Shown: piece after piece, positions 15,388-24,338 of the stretch
Position numbering within the stretch: the first letter of the stretch is position 1
Layout of the letters: each line of letters starts with the position of its first letter
From: Oleidesulfovibrio sp047973035
GTDB lineage: Bacteria > Desulfobacterota > Desulfovibrionia > Desulfovibrionales > Desulfovibrionaceae
Reading direction: 5' to 3'
Length of the DNA stretch: 64,000 bases
NCBI RefSeq assembly: GCF_047973035.1
Contig: NZ_JBKEBF010000044.1
Coordinates: 37,890-101,889, forward strand
Position numbers and translations under genes: made by a program
Notes under the pieces: generated by a model
Told to the model about the DNA's origin: nothing
Database searches by the model: none
The model's input: only the letters and a program-made list of their open reading frames with translations

Positions 15388-16566
15388 CTATTCCTCCGCT
15401 TCCTGACAGGTCGTGAAGGACGCTTCGGCCAGGATGGCCAGGCCGCTTTTCGGAACGACCAGGTCTTCGGACGGGCTGTTCCAGTTGACGGATTTCACGC
15501 CCGAAACGCCCATCGCGACTTTCGTCAACAGGTCGAGGGGCACGTCCTGGCCTATCTTCACGGGTGTGATGTCGCTATGCTTGCTCGTTTCAGCGAACAG
15601 GGAATAGACGCGCTGCAAGGCTTCATGCTTGAGCAGTTCCGGGTCGCCATTCACAAAATGCAGGCGTCCGGAAACGGCCACAGGCACGGCGTCGGGAGAT
15701 ATGACGAACCAGTCGTCATTGATGGGGGCTTGTTCGGCGATGGCTTCTTCAACACGTTTGAGAAGGGCTTCGGTCGGCAGCCCGGCCGAGCCGCGCACCA
15801 CGACGCCGACCGTTCCCTGGCCGCGGGGATGTTGGTCGAGAATTTCAACGGAAACGCAACCCGTCACGGAAAGCGCCCAGGCTTTATAGGCGTACTTCGT
15901 GCAGCCGTTCAGCCCCATCCAGCGGAGTTGATACCGCTCCCGCGCCTGGTCGTCGGTTTCCTTGTCCGCGCCTTCGCTGACGAGCCAGCCGGAAACATTG
16001 GTCACGCCCCGGACGCCGATTACGGGCGTCACGAGCTCGCATATCTGGCCGGGCCCCGCGTTGGAACCGGTGCCGTATTCCTCCGCCGTGACCGGAACGT
16101 CGACGAAGTCTTCGTCGGCGAGCAGAACGGCGGCTTCCGTGGTGACGAAGCGGTAAATCTCCCCGGCGCCGTCCGGAAGCGTCCGGACGATGCGCCCGGA
16201 CGGAATGACGATGTTTCCGGCGATATTGCCGTCACGGAAGAACCGGACGCGGCCGGTCGCCTTCGTCCACATCTTCCGGAACAAGCCGACAGCCGCCAGA
16301 TGCAGATTCAGCCAGATTCCGGTAGCGGTCGCCGGAACGGCCTGCTTGACCAGAATTTCGAGCAGATTGTAAACCTGCCAGATTCCCCAGGCGGTAAGCT
16401 CTATCAACCCGCGCGCGATGCCCTTGTTCAGGTTCAGACGGCGCGGCAGAAAACCGGCCGCTGCGAGCTCGTCTTGCACGGCTTCAATCCGCGCGAACAG
16501 GCTTTCCCGGATTTCGTCAATCGTGCGGGATATGCGGGGAAAGGTAATCGGGGTTCGGTTTTGCAT
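15388..16566 (-). CDS. Baseplate J/gp47-family protein
   Basis: 392 residues with the baseplate-J pattern: VTNVSGWLVSEGADKETDDQ, ARERYQLRW, and GTVGVVVRGSAGLPTEALLKRV. In P2/Mu phages this protein forms the wedge periphery of the baseplate. It overlaps the gp25 gene upstream by 50 bases and abuts gpI, consistent with one operon. The start has AAGG directly before the ATG, so a slightly different start is possible. Confidence 0.9.
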   Translation of the reverse strand: MQNRTPITFPRISRTIDEIRESLFARIEAVQDELAAAGFLPRRLNLNKGIARGLIELTAWGIWQVYNLLEILVKQAVPATATGIWLNLHLAAVGLFRKMWTKATGRVRFFRDGNIAGNIVIPSGRIVRTLPDGAGEIYRFVTTEAAVLLADEDFVDVPVTAEEYGTGSNAGPGQICELVTPVIGVRGVTNVSGWLVSEGADKETDDQARERYQLRWMGLNGCTKYAYKAWALSVTGCVSVEILDQHPRGQGTVGVVVRGSAGLPTEALLKRVEEAIAEQAPINDDWFVISPDAVPVAVSGRLHFVNGDPELLKHEALQRVYSLFAETSKHSDITPVKIGQDVPLDLLTKVAMGVSGVKSVNWNSPSEDLVVPKSGLAILAEASFTTCQEAEE

Positions 16567-16987
16567 CCTTGACCGTCAGTTCCTTTGTCGATTTGTTGGC
16601 TTGCAGGACCAGGTTGTACGGCTGGTCTTCGCCGATGAATTTCCAGAATAAAGGGGCGACGACCTCTTCTTCATTCCATTTGAGAATGGACGCCCGGACG
16701 GAATACGGCACGACGCGCGGGTCTTTCTCCGTGCGCATAATGAGTTCCGCCACCAGACCGGCGCGGTTCTCTTCCGTTGATTCCTCGAAAATCCATTCGT
16801 GAATCAGGCTTCCGAATTCCGTGTCGTAAAAGAGGGAACCGAGGGGGGTCAGAAGGCGAAGTCCGATGTCCTGGACGCCGGTATCCGGGCCGTCCGTGAG
16901 AATCAGTTCGCCGTTCGCGGCGACGCGGGCCTGTCCGTTTTCGTCCAGGGCGACGTCTTGCCCCCATTGGTCGGTGGTTGTACTCAT
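16517..16987 (-). CDS. GPW/gp25-family baseplate wedge protein
   Basis: 156 residues. The central DIGLRLLTPLGSLFYDTEFG followed by LIMRTEKDPRVVPYSVRAS is the signature of the gp25/W lysozyme-like wedge family, which starts sheath assembly on contractile baseplates. The order gp25-J-I is as in P2 and Mu. Confidence 0.9.
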   Translation of the reverse strand: MSTTTDQWGQDVALDENGQARVAANGELILTDGPDTGVQDIGLRLLTPLGSLFYDTEFGSLIHEWIFEESTEENRAGLVAELIMRTEKDPRVVPYSVRASILKWNEEEVVAPLFWKFIGEDQPYNLVLQANKSTKELTVKDAKPNPDYLSPHIPHD

Positions 16988-17088
16988 GGAAGCATGATAG
17001 CCGGAAAAAAGCCTATCTGCTGTAGACTAAGCACATGATGCGAAGTATATTTAACCTGTACTTTCACCCCCAATTAAACGAGGACGAC

Positions 17089-17451
17089 ATGGCTCTAAAA
17101 CCGGCTGAGAAAAGGAAAAATGAAGAAGCGTTAGGAGATGCTTTTAATGCCAACCCGGATGTAAAGGAACATGCTTCTGAACGATACATTGCTGTTCAGG
17201 AAGCCGTGTGGGAATGGGAAAACAATCCAAATTCCATAAGTTTCGAGGGCGGCACTGCATGGCGCAGCACTTTTTATGCGACTGGAGACTCTGAACTTCA
17301 CTGTGACTGTATTGAAGATCAAGCCGGCGGCGTAAGTTCGGTGTTTTCTGTTGCGTTCCAGAAATTTTCATACGATGAGGCTGAAAACACTCTTACAGTC
17401 CGGGGAGAAAAAGAAGGCAGAAGGGACACGGTAACAATCACTTTCGGCTAA
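17089..17451 (+). CDS. Plus-strand small acidic protein inside the tail operon (moron candidate)
   Basis: 120 residues from the ATG at 17089, which has GAGGA seven bases upstream; an ATG at 17035 is less likely. The protein is acidic, with an N-terminal helical part (KRKNEEALGDAFNA) and a beta-rich C-terminus. I recognise no family. It is the only plus-strand gene in ~20 kb of minus-strand tail genes, and its base composition is visibly lower in GC. That is the profile of a moron, an independently expressed cargo gene. It ends two bases from the convergent spike gene. Confidence 0.65.
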   Translation: MALKPAEKRKNEEALGDAFNANPDVKEHASERYIAVQEAVWEWENNPNSISFEGGTAWRSTFYATGDSELHCDCIEDQAGGVSSVFSVAFQKFSYDEAENTLTVRGEKEGRRDTVTITFG

Positions 17452-17453
17452 TA

Positions 17454-18266
17454 TCAGCAGGTATGAGGGCATGTGCCGCCGCTGCGCGTCCCGGCCTGCG
17501 AGTTTCCGGCGACCGTGGAACTTCCGCCGACTGTAGCGTTTCCGCTTGTCGCGGTATTGCCTTTGACCTCTTCATTTCCACGGATGACGACATCGCCTTC
17601 AAATTCGGCGTATCCCTTGCCGGAACCGGTGAAGGATTTACAGATTAAACGGCCCAGGATGTTGATTAGCGGAGCCGCGAGCGTAATCAGCGTCGCGGCC
17701 AGGATGCGCACTTCGCCGCCTTTGGCGTTGACCGTGGCGTCTTTTCCGGCTTCAATCTGCGCGTTATCCCCGGCCTTGACCGTCCAGTTCTTGCCCGCCT
17801 CGGTATTCACGTTTTCCGGCGTCAGGGTGACGACCTGTTTTTCCTTGTCGATGTGGATGGAAACGCCCGGTTCAAGCTGAATGATGAATTCGTTCAGGTC
17901 GGCTTTCGGCGCGTTCATGCCGTGCCAACGGAAATTGCTTATCCGCGGATAGTTGGGGTCGCCGTCATAATAGGTGATGTCGCAATGCACGCCGACGACC
18001 GGGGGGCAGACGACGCCGCGGTCGGGACCGCCCCACAGGACCGGGATTTCGACTTTCGATATGACCGGCTCTTTTTCGTCGACCGCCTCGTCGTTCCGGA
18101 GCGGCTGCACATCGCAAAAATAGTTCCCGTCCGAAGCGTACACGGCGACGACCTTCCCCTTTTTCACCGGGCGAAGGTAGTGGCGCAAGTCGGGCATGGC
18201 GAATTCTATCGCCTGGCGCAAGAGGTCGAGAACGTCGCTTTTGTCTTCTTCCACCGCTACCCCCAT
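17454..18266 (-). CDS. Baseplate spike protein (gpV/gp45-like)
   Basis: 270 residues. An N-terminal OB-fold-like part (VKKGKVVAVYASDGNYFCDV, then VLWGGPDRGVVCPPVVG) leads to a repetitive beta-helix of short strands (NWTVKAGDNAQIEAGKDATV) and a Gly/Ser/Thr-rich tail. The tail ends in GGTCPHTC, with a Cys-His cluster able to bind metal at the tip. It is the membrane-piercing spike of a contractile tail. It overlaps the hub gene by 10 bases. Confidence 0.85.
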   Translation of the reverse strand: MGVAVEEDKSDVLDLLRQAIEFAMPDLRHYLRPVKKGKVVAVYASDGNYFCDVQPLRNDEAVDEKEPVISKVEIPVLWGGPDRGVVCPPVVGVHCDITYYDGDPNYPRISNFRWHGMNAPKADLNEFIIQLEPGVSIHIDKEKQVVTLTPENVNTEAGKNWTVKAGDNAQIEAGKDATVNAKGGEVRILAATLITLAAPLINILGRLICKSFTGSGKGYAEFEGDVVIRGNEEVKGNTATSGNATVGGSSTVAGNSQAGTRSGGTCPHTC

Positions 18267-19078
18267 CCCGCTTCCTTGCCGTACAGAACCGCCGTGCTGT
18301 TCCCCAGGCGTTCGGAAATGACGTGGCGGACTTCCTCGGCCCGCACCAGGGCGACGATGTCGCGCCGCACGTCGCGGATTCGGACATCCATACTGTGAAT
18401 CAACCCGGGAAGAGGAACGGACAGCACGACGCCCATTTCACCAGGGCGGACGGGCGGCGTATGGTTCAGAAGGTTTTTCGCGGTTTCGATGACGTACACG
18501 TCGCCGGGTTCCCCGTCCGCCGACCAGCGCAAGCCGTTCTGGCCGAGCCAGGCGGCGTGTTTTTTCAGGTCATGCCCGAACTGGCGGGAAAGCGTGATTT
18601 CAAGCTGTTTGATGGCGCGGGCCACGGTGACGCCGGAAAAGACCTGATGCGGAAGAACGTCACCGGGGATGTCGACGCCCGCGACGGCCAGCCCGGTTTT
18701 CGCGAGCAGCCGGGCCGCGACCGCCGAAGCGGCTTCCGAGGTGAACGATTCCGTGACGATGGTCGTCGACAGCGTCTTTTCAAGCCCGATACCCTGGACG
18801 ATGACCGCGTCACGCCCGGAATCCTGCCGCGGCGGCTGGTCGATGCTGTCGACCGTTCCTTGCCATTCGTGCCAGAGCGTCGTTTCCCCGCGGTATCCGA
18901 ACCGAAGATGCATGGCGTCGTCTTTGGCGATTGAAGCGCGAACCTTGCCTTCCGGGTCGGGAATTTCAATCGTCGAGCGGGTCAGGACGGCGCGCCGCTT
19001 GTAAACAATTTCAAGAAACGGTGTACGCAGGACTTCGACGGGGCCCACGTTGCAACGGACGTTGAACCCGGCAATCAT
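18257..19078 (-). CDS. Tail hub protein (gpD/gp44-like)
   Basis: 273 residues. Elements such as STIEIPDPEGKVRASIAKDD, IVQGIGLEKTLSTT and SVPLPGLIHSMDVRI fit the late-control/hub family that sits above the spike. It is placed between the tape-measure-side protein and the spike, as in Mu and P2. Its ends overlap both neighbours by a few bases. Confidence 0.7.
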   Translation of the reverse strand: MIAGFNVRCNVGPVEVLRTPFLEIVYKRRAVLTRSTIEIPDPEGKVRASIAKDDAMHLRFGYRGETTLWHEWQGTVDSIDQPPRQDSGRDAVIVQGIGLEKTLSTTIVTESFTSEAASAVAARLLAKTGLAVAGVDIPGDVLPHQVFSGVTVARAIKQLEITLSRQFGHDLKKHAAWLGQNGLRWSADGEPGDVYVIETAKNLLNHTPPVRPGEMGVVLSVPLPGLIHSMDVRIRDVRRDIVALVRAEEVRHVISERLGNSTAVLYGKEAGWG

Positions 19079-19614
19079 TCCAAGCCACCTGTGATGACGG
19101 CTTCTTCTTCCGGCGCCGCCCCTTCCTCGGCCTGGCGCTTCGCTTCTTCCGCGAGTTCGCTGGGGGTCGGCGTCTTGGCCGCGGCCGCTTCCGTCTGCAC
19201 GATGGGCGGATTATGCTCGTTGAAGCCCAGGTTCGCGATAATGTAGTCCCACTGTTCGCTTTCCGTGGTCTGCAAACGGTCGAACACGATTTCCCGGATG
19301 CCGCGGCTTTGCGTGTGCCGGTTCACCACGGAATATATTTGCGGGTTGGCTTTCGCGTCTGGCTGTTTGAAGTACGCGGCCAGAATTTCGAGTTTGTCGT
19401 AACAGTCGCCGTCGCTGTCGGTCGGAAGAACCATGCTTATCATTACGGTATGGTCTTCCCATCCCATAGGCGTTTTCGACTTGCCGGAAGTGCCGTCGAC
19501 CTTCTGTTCGTCGTATCGGACTTTCCCGTCGACGCTAAGACTCGTCAGGATGCCGGGAAGTTCCTCGCCGCCCAGGCGGACGATGCCGTCAGCGAATGAA
19601 AGGTGCTTTATCAT
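19075..19614 (-). CDS. Phage baseplate/tail protein next to the tape measure
   Basis: 179 residues. The N-terminus, ADGIVRLGGEELPGILTSLS, and the later IREIVFDRLQTTESEQWDYI with NEHNPPIV resemble tail-proximal proteins that link the tape measure to the hub. The C-terminal ~35 residues are low-complexity Ala/Glu. Exact family uncertain. GGAGGG lies upstream of the ATG within the end of the tape measure gene. Confidence 0.65.
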   Translation of the reverse strand: MIKHLSFADGIVRLGGEELPGILTSLSVDGKVRYDEQKVDGTSGKSKTPMGWEDHTVMISMVLPTDSDGDCYDKLEILAAYFKQPDAKANPQIYSVVNRHTQSRGIREIVFDRLQTTESEQWDYIIANLGFNEHNPPIVQTEAAAAKTPTPSELAEEAKRQAEEGAAPEEEAVITGGLE

Positions 19615-22190
19615 GCGGGCTGCCCTCCGAGTTCCGTGACAACGTTCCGGAGCGACTTCACGAAGTCCTGGCCGTCCTTCACGCTCGGAAGCTCGATTTT
19701 GCCGATATGAATGGTTAGGTCTTGTTTCGCCTGGCGGAGATTTTCTTCCGCCCGCTGTTCCTGCGCGGATCGAACCGGGGCGTCGTCAATCTGCACGGGC
19801 TCAATTCCCGGAGGGGTCGGGGAATTGTCGCCGAACAGCCCGTCCCACCAGGAACCGGCCTGGCCGGTCACGGATTGCAGCATCCCGGAAAACTTCTCTT
19901 GAAGAACGGTGATACCGCCGTCCAGGCCGCCCGAAAAAAGACCGCTGACATCCGAGAAGATTCCGGAAACAGTACCGTCGAGCGACTTCGCCCCGGATTC
20001 CATGCCTTCGCCGATGGTCGTCATAAAGCGGGAGCCGGAAAGGGTCAGGTCGGAGAACGGGCCTTTCTTGGCGTCCGAGAACGGCAGATATTCGCGAAGA
20101 CCGGAGAAGAAGCCGACGACAGAGTCTTTCAAGTCCGTGAACTTTGAAACGATGCCGTCTTTCAGCGTTCCCAGGATGGCGGTGCCGGATTCAAACAGGT
20201 TGATGGAGCTTAAAAAGTTTTGCGCGTCCGCCCAGGCTTCCCGGCACCAGTCGCCGATTCGGAACAGGTCGAGAAAGCCCATCAGCGTATCGCAAAAGGA
20301 ATTCCAGACACGTTCGCCCGCGGCTGCCGCCCCGGCGAAATCTCCGGTCAGCAGGCATACCAGCCAATCGACGGTGTCGATTACCATACTGAACGCATTC
20401 ACAACGCCGTTGATAACTGTCGCGAGGGCTTCAAGCCCCCAGGTCAGAAAGCCGCCGACGACTTCGCCGAACTTGGTAAAACTGTCCGTTGCCGAGGTAA
20501 CTTCGATTCCGGTAAGTTTGGCGAAGATGCTCCCTATCCTGTCCAGGACGGCGGCAATTTTGGCGCCGACTGGTTCGAGCACTTTCAGCGGCTTGGAAAA
20601 ATCCAGGCCGTCCCATATGCCCTTGAAGAAAGCCTTTATCCGGTGGATGATTTTCGCGATGCTGACAACGAGGTTTTCCAGGCCCGCGGCCTTGATGTCC
20701 TTCGCGAGCTCGCCGCGGATTTCAAACGTGCTGCCCGTCAGGCTCTTGAAAATCGCGATGACGCCTTTCACGACCGTGGAAATATTCTTCCACCATCGTT
20801 TCATGGTGTCCTGGATACCGCCGAAGTTTTTCTTCCAGGCCAGATAGAGCAACCCGACAGCGGCGATAATCAGGAGTATCGGCCAGCCGAGCGCCAGAAT
20901 CGCGACTTTGAGCGGGGCGAACATGGAAAGCAGAAGAGGCGCGAACTTGGTAAACGCCCATATTCCCGCCGAAAGCCCGGTAATCGCCACGGCTGCCGCG
21001 CTAAGAGTCGCCAGCAGCTTGATAAAGAACTGACCGACATCGCTTTGCGCCAGACTGTCGAAAACCCCGATAACGGCGGTTATCGCGTCGACGACCTTCC
21101 GGAGAACAGGCAAGAACAGCTTGCCGATGCTGATTTGCAGCGATTCCCAGGCCGAGCCCATGTTCCGGATGGAACCGCCGAGCGTGTCGCCCATGCGACG
21201 CGCCATTTCCGCCGAAGCGCCTTCCGCGTTTTGAAGCTGCTCGACGTATTTCGTTATCGCGCCGACGCCTTCCTGGTTGATAAGCTCGGCGAACCCGGCG
21301 ATGGCTTCTTCGCCGACGATGGTTTTCAGGGCCGCGATTTGCTGCGCCGTTCCCATCGTTTCTAGTTTTTTGCTCATTTCGCCGAGAATGGTGATGGGCG
21401 AGCGCAGGTTCCCGGCGCTGTCCTTCACCGTGACGCCGAGGTCTTTCAAGACCTTTTGCGCCTCGCCGGCCGGGGCGGCGATTTTGTTAATCATGGCCTT
21501 GAGCGAGGTTCCGGCCATGCTGCCCTTGATGCCCACGTTACCGAGAAGCCCGGCCATTGCCGCGGCTTCTTCCAGGCTCATTCCCGCATTCCTGGCGACA
21601 GGGTCGACATATTTCATCGTGTCGCCGAGAAGTTCGACGTTCGTGTTCGCCGTGGCGCACGTCAGGGCGAGCACGTCCGCGACGCGGGTCATTTCCTCCG
21701 CCTGCAGGCCGAAGGCGGAAAGAATATCGGAAGCGATGTCGGAAGCCCGGCCGAGTTCCGTTCCGGAAGCCGCAGCCAGGTTCAGGACGCCCGGAAGCGC
21801 CGCGATGTTCTGCTGCGCGGTAAAGCCCGCCATTGCCAGATACATTTCGGCTTCCGCCACTTGAGAGGCGGTAAATTTCGTCGTCGCGCCATAGTGGCGG
21901 GCGGCTTTTTCGAGCTCGACCATTTCGTCGGTCGTCGCTCTCGATACGGCGCCGACCTTCGCCATGCTGTCCTCGAAGGCGGCGGCCACCCCCACACAGG
22001 CGCCGAAAGAGCCGAGAATGACGCCGCCCGCTATTGCGACCGGCGCCATTGCCAGAGCGAGTCTTCCCATCCTGTCGCCGAGCCCCGTCACAGCATCGCC
22101 GACAGCCCCGACTCCCGCCTTGATGGCGCGGAGCGGGGCGGAAATCATGTCGGACAAACTAAGGGTCGCAAAGACTTTGAAGACTTCCAT
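19611..22190 (-). CDS. Tail tape measure protein (TP901 type)
   Basis: 859 residues. The N-terminal ~330 residues are the TP901 tape-measure core: AAAFEDSMAKVGAVSRATTD, ARHYGATTKFTASQVAEAEM, and LGNVGIKGSMAGTSLKAMIN. Hydrophobic segments follow (residues ~380-470), then long helical spacer. It sets tail length. Its ATG overlaps by one base the stop of the frameshifted tail chaperone. Confidence 0.92.
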   Translation of the reverse strand: MEVFKVFATLSLSDMISAPLRAIKAGVGAVGDAVTGLGDRMGRLALAMAPVAIAGGVILGSFGACVGVAAAFEDSMAKVGAVSRATTDEMVELEKAARHYGATTKFTASQVAEAEMYLAMAGFTAQQNIAALPGVLNLAAASGTELGRASDIASDILSAFGLQAEEMTRVADVLALTCATANTNVELLGDTMKYVDPVARNAGMSLEEAAAMAGLLGNVGIKGSMAGTSLKAMINKIAAPAGEAQKVLKDLGVTVKDSAGNLRSPITILGEMSKKLETMGTAQQIAALKTIVGEEAIAGFAELINQEGVGAITKYVEQLQNAEGASAEMARRMGDTLGGSIRNMGSAWESLQISIGKLFLPVLRKVVDAITAVIGVFDSLAQSDVGQFFIKLLATLSAAAVAITGLSAGIWAFTKFAPLLLSMFAPLKVAILALGWPILLIIAAVGLLYLAWKKNFGGIQDTMKRWWKNISTVVKGVIAIFKSLTGSTFEIRGELAKDIKAAGLENLVVSIAKIIHRIKAFFKGIWDGLDFSKPLKVLEPVGAKIAAVLDRIGSIFAKLTGIEVTSATDSFTKFGEVVGGFLTWGLEALATVINGVVNAFSMVIDTVDWLVCLLTGDFAGAAAAGERVWNSFCDTLMGFLDLFRIGDWCREAWADAQNFLSSINLFESGTAILGTLKDGIVSKFTDLKDSVVGFFSGLREYLPFSDAKKGPFSDLTLSGSRFMTTIGEGMESGAKSLDGTVSGIFSDVSGLFSGGLDGGITVLQEKFSGMLQSVTGQAGSWWDGLFGDNSPTPPGIEPVQIDDAPVRSAQEQRAEENLRQAKQDLTIHIGKIELPSVKDGQDFVKSLRNVVTELGGQPA

Positions 22191-22710
22191 CAGTTCTTAC
22201 CGTTCCCGTGAATGGCGCGGACCAGGCCGTCGAAGAACCGCCGCTCCATCCACAGGGCTTGGCTTAGTTGCATGTTGAAAAGGTCCAGTTCCTCGGCTGG
22301 TTCGGAGTGCAGCCAGTAGGCGATTACCGCTTCCGCCTGTTCCAGGGCGGAAAGCGTCAGTTTCCCAATTCAGCCGATATACCGGCCGACTTGATAAGCG
22401 CGGTCGAAAACGTGGTCGCCAGGCCGGGATAGTCTTCAAGCGTGGCTTTCAGTTTTTCCCGCTGTTCCGGAAGGATGGTGGAAATCAGAAGGTTCCTGGC
22501 CGCGCCGGAAGCGTCCTTGCCCGCGGTGTTCTGCAAGCGCTTGATTTGCGGCTCGGTCGGCTTGGAAAAGTGAAAGGAGATGGAAGCGTCCGATTCTTCT
22601 TCCGGCAGAAAGTGGTCGTTGAACGTATGCGTGAAGCGGACGAACTTTCGTCCTTCGTGGGTGATGACGGCGGGTTCGGTGGTCGTGGTCGTTTCGGCGT
22701 TCTTGGTCAT
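22190..22710 (-). CDS. Tail assembly chaperone, -1 frameshifted long form (GT-like)
   Basis: After a -1 slip at 22360-22366 the frame continues for 56 codons (LTLSALEQAEAVIAYWLHSE and onward) to a TGA that overlaps the tape measure ATG by one base. The product is ~173 residues. The downstream frame has no start of its own with a ribosome binding site. Its composition is protein-like, which supports real use. Confidence 0.8.
22357..22710 (-). CDS. Tail assembly chaperone, short form (G-like)
   Basis: 117 residues ending ...AELGN. It sits immediately before the tape measure gene, as do lambda G, P2 E and Mu gp41. The body is an acidic helical protein (VITHEGRKFVRFTHTFNDHF; LLISTILPEQREKLKATLED). 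The stop codon comes directly after the slippery heptamer GGGAAAC, so a fraction of ribosomes should make the longer form. Confidence 0.85.
   Translation of the reverse strand: MTKNAETTTTTEPAVITHEGRKFVRFTHTFNDHFLPEEESDASISFHFSKPTEPQIKRLQNTAGKDASGAARNLLISTILPEQREKLKATLEDYPGLATTFSTALIKSAGISAELGN
22360..22366 (-). promoter_or_regulatory. Programmed -1 frameshift site GGGAAAC
   Basis: The heptamer is in the X XXY YYZ phase (G GGA AAC) and is followed at once by the zero-frame TGA. It differs from the lambda G-T site (GGGAAAG) only in the last base. Confidence 0.85.
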
Positions 22711-23132
22711 TTGAAAAACCTCCTGTAAAGTCTGGTGAAAAATGGTTCCCGGCTTTCTCTCTCCTTCCGTCTGCTTTTCAGTTCTTCACTGACAACGCGC
22801 AGTATGTAGGAGATGGTCGGCCGAAGCGCCTCGATGGCGCGTTCAAAGATGGTTAGTGCGCAGGATTGCGCGAAGGCGGGATACTTCCGGATGTGCTTTT
22901 CCAGGCGTTCTTTGTCTTCGGGATGAATGCAGTTCATCAGAAGAACCTGCGCCGCTTTTTCCCGGTCATCGCCGGTAAGCACGAACACCGCTTCGACTGC
23001 CGTCATGTGCGGAAGGGAAAACCGAAACGTCTGCTTGACGTATTTCTCTTCCCAAGGGTCGCGAAAAGCGCTTGTCACCGGAAAGTATGCTCGCTTGACC
23101 TTGTACCTTCTCTTTCTGCCTCCTTTGCGCAT
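22707..23132 (-). CDS. Basic phage tail-region protein, unknown
   Basis: 141 residues beginning MRKGGRKRRYKVKRAY. The ATG at 23132 has a GGAG seven bases upstream, so the longer frame to 23384 is not used. A basic N-terminus leads into a helical core (FSLPHMTAVEAVFVLTGDDR; CIHPEDKERLEKHIRKYPAF) and a basic end. The core shares a loose pattern with the chaperone that follows (HPEDKERLEKHIRKYP compared with PEQREKLKATLEDYP), suggesting a duplicated chaperone. The genes overlap as ATGA. Confidence 0.6.
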   Translation of the reverse strand: MRKGGRKRRYKVKRAYFPVTSAFRDPWEEKYVKQTFRFSLPHMTAVEAVFVLTGDDREKAAQVLLMNCIHPEDKERLEKHIRKYPAFAQSCALTIFERAIEALRPTISYILRVVSEELKSRRKERESREPFFTRLYRRFFK

Positions 23133-23210
23133 ACGAGCTCCTTTCGTGATATGGCCTGATAGTAGCGAAGGACGGGCGCTTCTGCCGGAAAGGGCGCGAA
23201 GGATGCGGAC

Positions 23211-23238
23211 AAAAAAAGCCGGGGTTTCCCCCGGCTTT
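23211..23238 (-). terminator. Terminator between tube gene and chaperone genes
   Basis: A 9-bp stem, AAGCCGGGG (23216-23224) with CCCCGGCTT (23229-23237), and a T tract on the minus strand. It would cut transcript levels between the highly expressed tube gene and the downstream tail genes. Confidence 0.85.
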
Positions 23239-23259
23239 GAACGTGCCTGTCGGCGTTTT

Positions 23260-23724
23260 CTATATGCGAAGCGTGTTGTCGTTTTTCTTCGCGGGCGTGC
23301 CGTTCCAGAGAATCGGCTCCAGAAGCGTGAATTCGCAGGTGATGGCCGATACCTTGTCGTCGCCCTGGCTGCCGCCGCCGTCAAACTTGGTGATGACTGC
23401 GGAACGAAGCGTGTCCGTGATGTTTTCCATGTCGTCGTTCGCGTAGTTCACGACGATGGTAAAAGGCTTGTGGTCGTAAATGCCGCCGCTGCCGCTGTCT
23501 ACAAGCCACTTTTTGAGCCGTTCCCATTCGTCGCGGTCCAGAGCCATCGAACCGCTCGCCTCGTAATTGCCGCGGCCATAGGCGCGGGGGATGGCTCCCC
23601 GGCCATAGTGCGCGGTCTTGGCCTGGCCGTCCGTGTACTTTATTTCCGTGATGCCCACGGATTCGCCAGACGGGAGAGTGACGCCGATGTCTTCCCAGTC
23701 ATAGCCTCTGCCGTTTATTGCCAT
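23260..23724 (-). CDS. Phage tail tube protein
   Basis: 154 residues. Segments such as GVTLPSGESVGITEIKYTDG, GRGNYEASGSMALDRDEWER and EFTLLEPILWNGTPAK fit beta-barrel tube proteins of Mu/P2-like tails. It follows the sheath by one short gene and is followed by a strong terminator, as expected for a major structural protein. GGAG precedes the ATG. Confidence 0.75.
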   Translation of the reverse strand: MAINGRGYDWEDIGVTLPSGESVGITEIKYTDGQAKTAHYGRGAIPRAYGRGNYEASGSMALDRDEWERLKKWLVDSGSGGIYDHKPFTIVVNYANDDMENITDTLRSAVITKFDGGGSQGDDKVSAITCEFTLLEPILWNGTPAKKNDNTLRI

Positions 23725-23930
23725 GTGGTAACTCCTTCCTGTTCAGGGAACAGGACGTCAAAAATAAACGAGTCCAGGGCGCTTCCGGAAATTTCCACGG
23801 TTCCGGAAGCGCCGTAGACGCCCCGGCCCGCGTGAGTGACCGAAGGTTCCTTTTCCCGCGTTTCTTCCTGGAAGCTGATTTCCCCTTCGCAGGAAAAGCC
23901 CGACGCGAAAGTGATGGTTGCCTTGCTCAT
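23715..23930 (-). CDS. Small tail protein between sheath and tube
   Basis: 71 residues, beta-rich (ATITFASGFSCEGEISFQEE; YGASGTVEISGSALDSFIFD). I recognise no family. It overlaps the tube gene by 10 bases and starts three bases after the sheath stop, so it is part of the same transcription unit. Confidence 0.6.
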   Translation of the reverse strand: MSKATITFASGFSCEGEISFQEETREKEPSVTHAGRGVYGASGTVEISGSALDSFIFDVLFPEQEGVTTWQ

Positions 23931-23932
23931 GC

Positions 23933-24338
23933 TTACACCGCCGTCTGTTCGATGATACGCGGGTCAAAATTGCTGCCCGCGATGACATAGTTCGTCGGAA
24001 TGGTAATTTTTTCGATGATGGGAATCCCGATAAGCGTCGGCAGCACCGACAGGCCGTTGTTCGGAATGTCCTGTCCGAGGGGAATTTCCACCTTGTAGCC
24101 CGCGAGCTCCTTCGGGATGGCGGTCGTCATGGTGGAAAGCGCGTTTTCTATTTCCGCTTTCAGGTAAGCGAGTCCGCCGTCTTCCGGGAACAGGGGGTCG
24201 CCCGCTTCGTCGTACAGGCTGAGTTCGGCGGCGATGCGCATTTTCCGAATAGCCTTGAACACGACGCGAAGAATTTCTTCGCGCTTGTACTTGCTGGTCG
24301 CCGCGCACATCGTCGGAGCGGCCGACCAGTAATCGGAC
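23933..24338 (-). pseudogene. C-terminal remnant of a phage tail sheath-like protein
   Basis: About 135 codons are open. The frame runs upstream of the nominal ATG at 24310 through SDYWSAAPTMCAATS and meets a TGA at 24344-24346, just past the 13-bp tRNA-like repeat. The rest (KREEILRVVFKAIRKMR; AGYKVEIPLGQDIPNNGLSV) looks like the C-terminal part of a large sheath-type protein. The N-terminal ~300 residues are missing, so the contractile machine cannot be complete from this locus alone. Confidence 0.6.

Noticed and set aside
15379..16572. 397-codon plus-strand frame antisense to baseplate J
   Set aside because: Shadow of the J gene, with no ribosome binding site and no recognisable domain.
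20220..21365. 381-codon frame antisense to the tape measure gene
   Set aside because: Composition follows the complementary tape measure codons; no support.
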